Positions 1 to 5,758 of a stretch of 5,758 nt of DNA are shown here, piece after piece. The notes beneath the pieces are model-generated. The model searched no databases. It was not told where the DNA came from and saw nothing but the letters and a program-made list of their open reading frames with translations. Source of the DNA: CALAZP01 sp041164265 (lineage in GTDB: Bacteria; Bacteroidota; Bacteroidia; Chitinophagales; Saprospiraceae); NCBI GenBank assembly GCA_041164265.1, contig JBEAPR010000119.1, positions 1 through 5,758 of the forward strand. Reading direction: 5' to 3'. The first letter of the stretch is position 1; each line of letters opens with the position of its first letter. Made by a program: the position numbers and the translations under genes.

Positions 1-1270
1 CCGAGTCCTTTTTATCAACTAATTTCTTAGCAGATTTTACTGTTTTTACAATTCCCCTTTCAATTAATTTCCTAATGATGAAGGGCTTGAAAAGTTCCGC
101 AGCCATCCCCTTAGGAATACCGCATTCGTGAAGTTGTAAAGAAGGTCCTACGACAATGACAGAACGACCAGAGTAATCTACCCGCTTACCTAATAAGTTT
201 TGACGGAATCTACCTTGCTTACCTTTAAGAATATCACTCAAAGACTTCAAGGCTCTGCCTCCTTCTGCTTTGACAGCATTGGATTTTCTGGAATTATCAA
301 ATAAAGAATCCACAGCTTCTTGAAGCATTCTTTTTTCATTTCTAAGAATAACTTCAGGAGCTTTTATTTCTAGTAAGCGCTTTAATCGGTTGTTTCTAAT
401 AATGACTCTTCTATAGAGATCATTTAAATCCGAACTTGCAAAACGACCTCCATCTAAAGGGACCAATGGCCTTAATTCCGGTGGAATCACTGGTAGATAC
501 TGAATAATAGTCCATTCGGGTCTATTTTCCTGTCTCGTCAATCCATCCCGGAAAGCTTCTACTACTCTAAGACGTTTCAAGGCTTCTGACTTTCTCTGCT
601 GAGAAGTTTCGTTTTTCGCTTGATTTCTCAAGGCAAAAGATAACTCATCTAAATCTAGAGTGGCCAATAAATCTCTTATCGCTTCAGCACCCATTTTAGC
701 GATGAATTTATTGGGATCTGAATCATCCAATTGTTGATTTTCAGGAGGAAGAGTTTCCATGATTTCCAAATACTCCTCTTCCGTTAGTAAAGGAAAATTT
801 TCCTTTTCATCAAATAAATCAGCCTTAATCCCCCTATTAATTACTACGAATCTCTCGTAATAAATAATTGATTCTAATTTTTTAGAAGACAGTCCAAGCA
901 AATAACCAATTTTGTTGGGTAAGGACTTGAAAAACCAAATATGAACGACAGGGACAACTAACTTAATGTGACCCATACGCTCTCTTCGTACCTTTTTTTC
1001 GGTTACTTCAACACCACATCGGTCGCATACGATTCCCTTGTATCTAATCCTTTTATATTTACCACAATAGCATTCATAGTCTTTAACAGGACCGAATATT
1101 CTTTCGCAAAACAAGCCATCTCGTTCCGGCTTGTAGGACCTATAATTAATCGTCTCAGGTTTAAGTATTTCCCCTTTAGATCTTTGAAGAATATCATCTG
1201 GAGAAGATAGACTTACAGTAATGGTCTCGAAGTCTTGACTCTGAACTTGACTTTGTTTTTTAAAAGACAT
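1..1270 (-). CDS. rpoC: DNA-directed RNA polymerase subunit beta-prime, N-terminal part (cut by window edge)
   Basis: This is the largest subunit of core RNA polymerase, which with beta forms the active-site cleft and the DNA clamp. The frame is open from an ATG at 1270-1268 (MSFKKQSQ...) to the left edge: 423 full codons plus one base. An in-frame TAA lies two codons before the ATG, so no longer start is possible. Visible in order: the N-terminal clamp with the block LKPETINYRSYKPERDGLFC (36-55); the zinc site with Cys67, Cys69, Cys82 and Cys85 (CYC...CDRC); the lid near VIPPELRPLVPLDGGRF (261-277); the sigma-binding clamp coiled coil (about 282-326, DLNDLYRRVIIRNNRLKRLL onward); the rudder (about 326-340); and the switch-2 / active-centre entry GKRVDYSGRSVIVVGP (361-376). 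The catalytic NADFDGD motif, bridge helix and trigger loop lie beyond the edge. It follows rpoB by 52 nt and is surely co-transcribed with it. The start has A/T-rich sequence before it and no Shine-Dalgarno at normal spacing. Nothing suggests damage; the truncation is only the window boundary. Confidence 0.97.
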   Translation of the reverse strand, partial: MSFKKQSQVQSQDFETITVSLSSPDDILQRSKGEILKPETINYRSYKPERDGLFCERIFGPVKDYECYCGKYKRIRYKGIVCDRCGVEVTEKKVRRERMGHIKLVVPVVHIWFFKSLPNKIGYLLGLSSKKLESIIYYERFVVINRGIKADLFDEKENFPLLTEEEYLEIMETLPPENQQLDDSDPNKFIAKMGAEAIRDLLATLDLDELSFALRNQAKNETSQQRKSEALKRLRVVEAFRDGLTRQENRPEWTIIQYLPVIPPELRPLVPLDGGRFASSDLNDLYRRVIIRNNRLKRLLEIKAPEVILRNEKRMLQEAVDSLFDNSRKSNAVKAEGGRALKSLSDILKGKQGRFRQNLLGKRVDYSGRSVIVVGPSLQLHECGIPKGMAAELFKPFIIRKLIERGIVKTVKSAKKLVDKKDS

Positions 1271-1273
1271 TAT

Positions 1274-1321
1274 TTAGATTTTAATTCTATTCAATAATAA
1301 TCCAGCCACCTCTTTTCTCAT
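1274..1321 (-). other. Candidate 15-codon micro-ORF between rpoB and rpoC
   Basis: The 52-nt spacer between rpoB and rpoC is almost exactly filled by ATG plus 14 codons and TAA, giving the peptide MRKEVAGLLLNRIKI. Its ATG begins one base after the rpoB stop (TAA-G-ATG). Its own stop is followed by a single codon (ATA) and then the rpoC ATG, in the same frame. A ribosome finishing rpoB could re-initiate here and then couple into rpoC. Stop-codon readthrough would add a 17-residue extension to RpoC. The peptide is basic at both ends with a hydrophobic LLL centre, and resembles nothing I recognise. A frame this short can easily be chance, so this is a candidate and not a called gene. Confidence 0.2.
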
Positions 1322-1322
1322 C

Positions 1323-4300
1323 TTATTCAAATTTAATATCCAATGCAAGCCCCCTCAATTCGTGTACCAATACGTTGAAAGACTCAGGTATAGAAGGTGT
1401 AGGAAGGTTATCTCCTTTAACAATAGCTTCGTATGCCTTGGCTCTTCCATTGATATCGTCTGACTTGATAGTTAATAATTCTTGCAAAATGTTAGCCGCA
1501 CCGAATGCTTCGAGTGCCCATACTTCCATTTCTCCGAATCGCTGTCCACCAAATTGAGCTTTACCTCCCAATGGTTGTTGCGTAATCAATGAATAAGGAC
1601 CAATAGATCTTGCGTGCATCTTATCGTCTACCATGTGGGACAATTTCAACATATAAATTACACCTACTGTTGCTTGCTGGTGGAATCTATCTCCAGTTTC
1701 GCCATCGTAGAGATAAGTCTGACCTAAAGAAGGCAAAGAGGCCTTTTGAATCCATGTTTCTATCTCTTCTTGACTAGCACCATCAAAAATAGGAGTAGCA
1801 AATTTTACACCCAGTTTCTCTCCGGCCCAACCTAAAACAGTTTCGAAAATTTGACCTAGGTTCATCCTCGACGGTACTCCTAGTGGATTCAAAACAATAT
1901 CAACAGGTGTTCCATCCTCCAAAAAAGGCATATCTTCCATTCTAACAATTTTGGAAACAATCCCCTTGTTACCATGCCGTCCTGCTAATTTATCCCCCAC
2001 CTGAAGTTTTCTCTTTTTAGCCATATAAACTTTGGCTAATTTTAATACTCCTGCAGGCAGTTCATCTCCTATGCTGATGTTAAATTTCTCTCTTTTATAT
2101 CTTCCAATTTCCTCATTTAATTTGATATTATAATTGTGTAGCAACCTCGCTATCAAATTATTGGTATTATCATCAGTTGTCCAATTACTATAATCAATGG
2201 AAGTATAATCCAGATCTCTTAAAATCTCTTTGGTAAATTTTTGACCTTTGGGGATTAAATCATCCTTATAGATGGTTTTCACTCCCTGAGCTGTCTTCCC
2301 TTTGACCATAGACATTAGCTTGTCAATCAGGATAGTTCTCAATTCGTTTACCGCAATCGCATGCTGATCATCCAATTTAGCTAATTGATTTTTTTCCTGA
2401 TCTTTCTGGATTTTATCCTTTTTAGCTCTCGCAAAAAGTTGTTTGTCGATAATAATCCCTTTGGTAGATGGAGGTGCTTTCATCGAAGCATCCTTAACAT
2501 CTCCCGCCTTATCCCCAAAAATAGCTCTAAGAAGTTTTTCTTCTGGTGTTGGATCCGATTCTCCTTTTGGAGTAATCTTACCAATCAAAATATCACTTTC
2601 TTTTACCCAAGCACCTACTCTAATAATTCCATTTTCATCTAAATCCTTGGTAGCTTCTTCACTGACGTTTGGAATATCATTGGTCAACTCTTCTTCCCCC
2701 AATTTGGTATCTCGGACATCCATTTCAAAATGCTCGATATGAATAGAAGTGAACACATCTTCCCGAATCACTCTTTCAGAGAGAACGATGGCATCTTCAA
2801 AATTATACCCTTTCCACGGCATAAAGGCCACCTTCAAGTTTTGTCCTAGCGCCAATTCACCTTTTTCGGTAGCATACCCATCACAAAGGATTTGCCCTTG
2901 CTCAACCCGATCACCCTTTCTAACTATGGGTTTTAGATTGATACAAGTTCCTTGGTTTGTCCTTTGAAATTTAGTCAGTTTGTAGGATTTAAAATTATCT
3001 TCAAAAGAGGTCAATTGATCCTCTTCACTTCTGTCGTATTTGATGACAATTTCATTGGCATCTACATATTCAACAACTCCGTTTCCTTCCGCATTGATGA
3101 GCATTCTAGAGTCTCGAGCCACTTTCCCTTCCAAACCGGTACCTACGATTGGCGAACTAGGTCTCAATAATGGTACCGCCTGACGCTGCATGTTTGATCC
3201 CATTAATGCTCGGTTGGCATCATCATTTTCCAAAAATGGAATCATAGATGCGGAAACCCCAACAATCTGGTTAGGCGCTACGTCCATATATTCAATATCT
3301 TCAGGAGCTAACACCGGAAAATCGCCATGTTCTCTACACTTTATCCTATCAGATTCAAAATTACCTTCGTCAGTAATAGGTGCATTGGCTTGAGCAATCT
3401 TCATATAATCTTCCCCTTCAGCGGATAGGTATACAGGCTCTCCAGCCAAAGTAACAACCCCTTCATTTACCTTTCTATAGGGAGTCTCTAAGAATCCCAT
3501 TTTGTTAATTTTGGCATGCACACAAAGAGTGGAGATCAAACCAATATTGGGTCCTTCAGGAGTTTCGATTGTACAAAGTCTTCCGTAGTGGGAATAGTGA
3601 ACGTCTCTTACCTCAAAACCAGCTCTCTCCCTAGATAGACCTCCAGGTCCTAAAGCAGAAATCCTCCGCTTATGGGTAATTTCAGAAAGTGGATTGGTTT
3701 GATCTAAAAATTGAGACAATTGACTGGTTCCAAAAAACGAGTTAATAACAGAGGATAAAGTTCTAGCATTAATTAAGTCAATAGGCGTAAATACTTCGTT
3801 ATCTCGAACATTCATCCGTTCTCTGATAGTCCTAGCCATCCTAGCCAAGCCTACACCAAATTGGGCATAAAGTTGCTCTCCAACAGTTCTAACCCTACGA
3901 TTACTCAGGTGATCGATATCGTCAATCTCAGCTTTTTGATTCATCAAGCTAACCAAGTATTTGACTATTTCGATAATATCTTCTTTGGTTAACACCAAAA
4001 TTTCTGTTGGAGTATCTAAACCTAACTTTCTATTGATTTTATACCGCCCTACATCTCCAAGGTTATACCTTTTATCTGAAAAGAATAATTTATCAATTAT
4101 TCCACGAGCTGTTTCCTCATCAGGGGGATCAGTACCTCTGAGCTGTCTGTATATATATTGAACTGCTTCTAATTCAGAACTTGAAGGATCTTTTTGAAGC
4201 GTATTGTAAATAATTGAATAGTCCTGATCAATCTCTTCCTTCTGTAGTATAACTACCTCTGCACCGGCATTTTGAATATCTAAAATCTTTTCTTCATCCA

Positions 4301-5144
4301 AGATTTCATCTCTTTCCAAAATGATTTCATTTCTTTCAATAGTTACCACTTCACCGGTATCCTCATCAACGAAATCTTCAGTCCAGCTCTTAAGGACCCG
4401 AGCTGCTAATTTTCTACCAATGATAGATTTGAGGGTTTTGGGAGATACTTTTACTTCATCAGCAAGATCAAATAAATCTAAAATTTCTTTATCGGTGTGA
4501 AAACCTATTGCCCTAAGAAGAGTGGTTACAGGAAACTTTTTCTTTCGGTCAATGTAAGCATACATCACTGTATTTATATCTGTAGCAAATTCCATCCAAG
4601 CGCCCTTAAAAGGAATGACCCTAGCAGAGTATATTTTAGTTCCATTGGGATGGAAAGTTTGACCAAAGAAAACCCCAGGCGATCTGTGTAGTTGAGAAAC
4701 GATAAGTCTCTCTGCACCATTAATTACGAATGTTCCTTTTGGAGTCATGTATGGAATGTTTCCAAGGAAAACGTCACTAACTATGGTTTGAAAATCAACG
4801 TGTTCTTCATCGTTACAAGAAAGTCTGAGTTTAGCCTTTAAAGGTACACTATAAGTTAGTCCCCTTTGCATACACTCTTCTATAGTATAACGAGGAGGAT
4901 CTACAAAATAGTCAAGGAATTCTAAAACAAAAATATTCCTAGCATCAGTAATTGGAAAATTTTCTTGAAAGACCTTGTATAGACCTTCATTCATTCTGTT
5001 TTCAGGAGTAGTTTCTAACTGGAAAAACTCTTGGAATGATTTTAATTGAATTTCTAATAAGTCCGGATATCCGGAGGCCTGTTTGATTTTGCCGAAACTT
5101 ATTCTTTGGCTTTCAGCTGATTGGACCATTCCATTGGTTGTCAT
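1323..5144 (-). CDS. rpoB: DNA-directed RNA polymerase subunit beta
   Basis: This is the second-largest subunit of core RNA polymerase; it binds the priming nucleotides and the RNA-DNA hybrid and carries the rifampicin pocket. The frame is 1273 codons, ending in TAA, a normal length for the phylum. An in-frame TAG two codons before the ATG excludes a longer start; Met6 is a possible alternative. Visible in order: protrusion and lobe with YPDLLEIQLKSF (26-37) and GAERLIVSQLHRSPGVFF (143-160); a lineage insertion in the lobe at about 217-330 (SI1-like, acidic); fork and rifampicin region FGTSQLSQFLDQTNPLSEIT (471-490), with Asp481, His491, Arg494 and Ser496 matching the sensitive E. coli residues 516, 526, 529 and 531; TPEGPNIGLI (528-537); RQAVPLLRP (654-662); GYNFEDAI with Glu783-Asp784; flap (about 800-860); a second insertion (about 900-1010, SI2-like); GDKLAGRHGNKG with Lys1052 and Lys1060, the counterparts of E. 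coli Lys1065 and Lys1073; and the C-terminal clamp GGKAQFGGQRFGEMEVWALE (1193-1212). Oddity: Thr525 replaces a proline that is nearly universal at this place. It lies between rplL and rpoC in one operon. Confidence 0.99.
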   Translation of the reverse strand: MTTNGMVQSAESQRISFGKIKQASGYPDLLEIQLKSFQEFFQLETTPENRMNEGLYKVFQENFPITDARNIFVLEFLDYFVDPPRYTIEECMQRGLTYSVPLKAKLRLSCNDEEHVDFQTIVSDVFLGNIPYMTPKGTFVINGAERLIVSQLHRSPGVFFGQTFHPNGTKIYSARVIPFKGAWMEFATDINTVMYAYIDRKKKFPVTTLLRAIGFHTDKEILDLFDLADEVKVSPKTLKSIIGRKLAARVLKSWTEDFVDEDTGEVVTIERNEIILERDEILDEEKILDIQNAGAEVVILQKEEIDQDYSIIYNTLQKDPSSSELEAVQYIYRQLRGTDPPDEETARGIIDKLFFSDKRYNLGDVGRYKINRKLGLDTPTEILVLTKEDIIEIVKYLVSLMNQKAEIDDIDHLSNRRVRTVGEQLYAQFGVGLARMARTIRERMNVRDNEVFTPIDLINARTLSSVINSFFGTSQLSQFLDQTNPLSEITHKRRISALGPGGLSRERAGFEVRDVHYSHYGRLCTIETPEGPNIGLISTLCVHAKINKMGFLETPYRKVNEGVVTLAGEPVYLSAEGEDYMKIAQANAPITDEGNFESDRIKCREHGDFPVLAPEDIEYMDVAPNQIVGVSASMIPFLENDDANRALMGSNMQRQAVPLLRPSSPIVGTGLEGKVARDSRMLINAEGNGVVEYVDANEIVIKYDRSEEDQLTSFEDNFKSYKLTKFQRTNQGTCINLKPIVRKGDRVEQGQILCDGYATEKGELALGQNLKVAFMPWKGYNFEDAIVLSERVIREDVFTSIHIEHFEMDVRDTKLGEEELTNDIPNVSEEATKDLDENGIIRVGAWVKESDILIGKITPKGESDPTPEEKLLRAIFGDKAGDVKDASMKAPPSTKGIIIDKQLFARAKKDKIQKDQEKNQLAKLDDQHAIAVNELRTILIDKLMSMVKGKTAQGVKTIYKDDLIPKGQKFTKEILRDLDYTSIDYSNWTTDDNTNNLIARLLHNYNIKLNEEIGRYKREKFNISIGDELPAGVLKLAKVYMAKKRKLQVGDKLAGRHGNKGIVSKIVRMEDMPFLEDGTPVDIVLNPLGVPSRMNLGQIFETVLGWAGEKLGVKFATPIFDGASQEEIETWIQKASLPSLGQTYLYDGETGDRFHQQATVGVIYMLKLSHMVDDKMHARSIGPYSLITQQPLGGKAQFGGQRFGEMEVWALEAFGAANILQELLTIKSDDINGRAKAYEAIVKGDNLPTPSIPESFNVLVHELRGLALDIKFE

Positions 5145-5149
5145 TTGCT

Positions 5150-5171
5150 ATCTGGATTTGATGATCTGGAT
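5150..5171 (-). repeat. Short direct repeat just upstream of the rpoB start
   Basis: Two copies of ATCCAGAT on the transcribed strand (5171-5164 and 5157-5150), separated by CATCAA, lie 5 nt before the rpoB ATG. The 14-nt period places both copies in the ribosome-loading region. This could be a small translational control site or plain chance in a short spacer. The repeat itself is exact; any role is not shown by the sequence. Confidence 0.3.
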
Positions 5172-5197
5172 AATTAAATCTTATTTATACGACAATA

Positions 5198-5229
5198 GGC
5201 TTAGCGAATAGACTTCTATTCGCTAAGCC
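5198..5229 (-). promoter_or_regulatory. Strong hairpin between rplL and rpoB, possible attenuator or processing site
   Basis: On the transcribed strand the arms GGCTTAGCGAATAG and CTATTCGCTAAGCC pair perfectly over 14 bp around the 4-nt loop AAGT. The hairpin begins 47 nt after the rplL stop and ends 53 nt before the rpoB ATG. The sequence after it (TATTGTCGTATAAATAA) is AT-rich but has no clean U tract, so a full intrinsic terminator is unlikely. In E. coli the spacer between these two genes holds a partial attenuator and an RNase III cleavage site that keep polymerase synthesis below ribosomal-protein synthesis. The location and structure suggest an equivalent here. The structure is seen directly; the function is inferred. 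Confidence 0.6.
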
Positions 5230-5276
5230 ATATTAACTGTAAAGTGCTTAAATACACTACACAGTCAGTAAAAAAA

Positions 5277-5657
5277 TCACTTAAGTTCTATTTCGGCACC
5301 AGCCTCTTCTAGAGCAGCTTTGATTTTTTCAGCTTCATCTTTAGGCACACCTGCCTTTACAGTAGTTGGTGCAGCATCTACTAAGTCCTTAGCCTCTTTC
5401 AAACCAACATTCAATAAAGTTTTAACTTCTTTAACAACTTTCAACTTACCAGCACCAGCAGACGTCATCACTACATCAAACTCGGTTTTTTCAGCAGCTG
5501 CACCAGCGTCTCCACCAGCGACAGCAGGACCAGCAACAGCAACCGCTGCAGCAGCGGGCTCAATGCCATATTCATCTTTCAAAATCTGTGCCAACTCGTT
5601 AACTTCCTTTACGGTAAGGTTTACTAGTTGTTCTGCAAAATCTTTTAAATCAGCCAT
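5277..5657 (-). CDS. rplL: 50S ribosomal protein bL12 (L7/L12)
   Basis: This protein forms the flexible stalk of the large ribosomal subunit; dimers bind uL10 and recruit and stimulate the GTPase factors of translation (EF-Tu, EF-G, IF2). The frame is 126 codons ending in TGA, the usual family length. Residues 1-33 are the helical dimerisation and uL10-binding domain (DLKDFAEQLVNLTVKEVNEL). Residues 34-55 are an Ala/Gly-rich hinge. Residues 56-126 are the globular factor-binding domain, with EKTEFDVV (56-63), GLKEAKDLVDAAP (85-97) and the ending EEAGAEIELK. The ATG at 5657-5655 is supported by an in-frame TAA five codons upstream and by the family-typical start MADLKDFAEQLV. The start is preceded by an A-rich stretch and no Shine-Dalgarno. 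rpoB follows after 132 bp with a strong hairpin between them. The upstream neighbour in other bacteria is rplJ, which must lie beyond the right edge. Confidence 0.99.
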   Translation of the reverse strand: MADLKDFAEQLVNLTVKEVNELAQILKDEYGIEPAAAAVAVAGPAVAGGDAGAAAEKTEFDVVMTSAGAGKLKVVKEVKTLLNVGLKEAKDLVDAAPTTVKAGVPKDEAEKIKAALEEAGAEIELK

Positions 5658-5677
5658 TTTAATGGTTTTTTAGTTGT

Positions 5678-5697
5678 ACGATAAATATAAATATCGT
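5678..5697 (-). other. Weak AT-rich inverted repeat before rplL
   Basis: ACGATA and TATCGT form a 6-bp stem around an 8-nt A/T loop, about 20 nt before the rplL start. It is near the limit of what an AT-rich leader gives by chance. It may shape the leader RNA, but nothing else supports a role. Confidence 0.2.
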
Positions 5698-5724
5698 GCG
5701 TTAACACTTGGAAGCCAAATTAAA

Positions 5725-5757
5725 TGGTTTGCCTTATTGCACGGTTTCGGCAAACCA
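5725..5757 (-). promoter_or_regulatory. Inverted repeat in the leader or spacer upstream of rplL
   Basis: On the transcribed strand TGGTTTGCC (5757-5749) pairs perfectly with GGCAAACCA (5733-5725), a 9-bp stem around a 15-nt loop. The 5' arm can instead fold locally as GGTTT-GCCG-AAACC, a 5-bp stem with a 4-nt loop, so two mutually exclusive structures exist. The sequence downstream is TTTAATTTGG, only mildly U-rich. All three minus-strand frames from the right edge hit stops within the spacer and none looks like the end of uL10, so the stretch 5658-5758 appears non-coding. It may be an attenuator, a processing site or a control element between rplJ and rplL. The repeat is seen; its role is inferred, and part of the element may lie outside the window. 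Confidence 0.4.
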
Positions 5758-5758
5758 A

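Noticed and set aside
1003..1197. 64-codon minus-strand open frame within the start of rpoC
   Set aside because: It is out of frame with rpoC, whose zinc-site and clamp codons explain this DNA; there is no sign of dual coding.
1306..1312. GAGGTGG, a Shine-Dalgarno-like motif in the rpoB-rpoC spacer
   Set aside because: It lies 35 nt before the rpoC ATG, far too distant to set that start, and inside the micro-ORF; Bacteroidota seldom use such motifs.
2443..2742. 99-codon plus-strand open frame inside rpoB, with others like it along the gene
   Set aside because: All lie opposite strongly conserved rpoB codons, resemble no family and have no independent start signals.
5145..5197. Possible promoter for rpoBC after the hairpin
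   Set aside because: TTG and TAATTA can be found, but there is no good match to the Bacteroidota TAnnTTTG element at proper spacing.
5654..5665. CCAT-TAAA-ATGG mini-hairpin that includes the rplL start codon
   Set aside because: A 4-bp stem is too weak and too likely by chance to call.
5320..5673. 117-codon plus-strand open frame opposite rplL
   Set aside because: It is the antisense shadow of the Ala-rich rplL codons; low-complexity Ala/Ser/Thr content and no leader support a false frame.
5715..5758. Possible promoter for rplL (TTTG and TTAATTTG)
   Set aside because: The TAnnTTTG match has one mismatch and the 27-nt gap to TTTG is too long; transcription more likely enters from rplJ.
5658..5758. 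C-terminal end of rplJ
   Set aside because: The three minus-strand frames encode no uL10-like ending before their stops, so rplJ is taken to end beyond the window.

Overview
This window is a piece of the conserved ribosomal-protein / RNA-polymerase operon of a bacterium. Everything is transcribed on the minus strand, in the order rplL (ribosomal protein bL12) -> rpoB (RNA polymerase beta subunit) -> rpoC (beta-prime subunit, cut by the left edge). There is no accessory, mobile, CRISPR or RNA-gene content, and I see no new multi-gene system.

The organism is very probably a member of Bacteroidota, perhaps of the Cytophagales (inference from recalled family sequences, not a search). The proteins have the wording typical of that phylum: the bL12 N-terminus, the RpoB YPDLLEIQLKSF start, and the RpoC block around the N-terminal zinc site. 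The DNA is AT-rich, and the starts are preceded by A/T-rich sequence without Shine-Dalgarno motifs, as is usual in the phylum.

Layout from the right edge, in the direction of transcription. Positions 5758-5658 are a leader or spacer before rplL that holds a perfect 9-bp inverted repeat with a competing smaller hairpin; the expected upstream neighbour rplJ is not visible. rplL occupies 5657-5277. A 132-bp spacer (5276-5145) follows, with a perfect 14-bp stem and 4-nt loop, placed where E. coli has its partial attenuator and RNase III cleavage site between rplL and rpoB. rpoB occupies 5144-1323 and looks intact, with a rifampicin pocket of the sensitive type. A 52-bp spacer (1322-1271) is almost filled by a 15-codon open frame, in frame with rpoC and closed by one stop just before its start. 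rpoC runs from 1270 off the left edge at codon 423, before its catalytic NADFDGD motif.

The three proteins link transcription and translation: bL12 forms the ribosomal stalk that recruits translation factors, and beta with beta-prime form the RNA polymerase catalytic core. bL12 is needed in several copies per ribosome and polymerase in much lower amounts, so the hairpin between rplL and rpoB is a natural place to lower polymerase expression. The points most worth checking are the three intergenic elements and one substitution at a very conserved proline next to the rifampicin pocket of RpoB.
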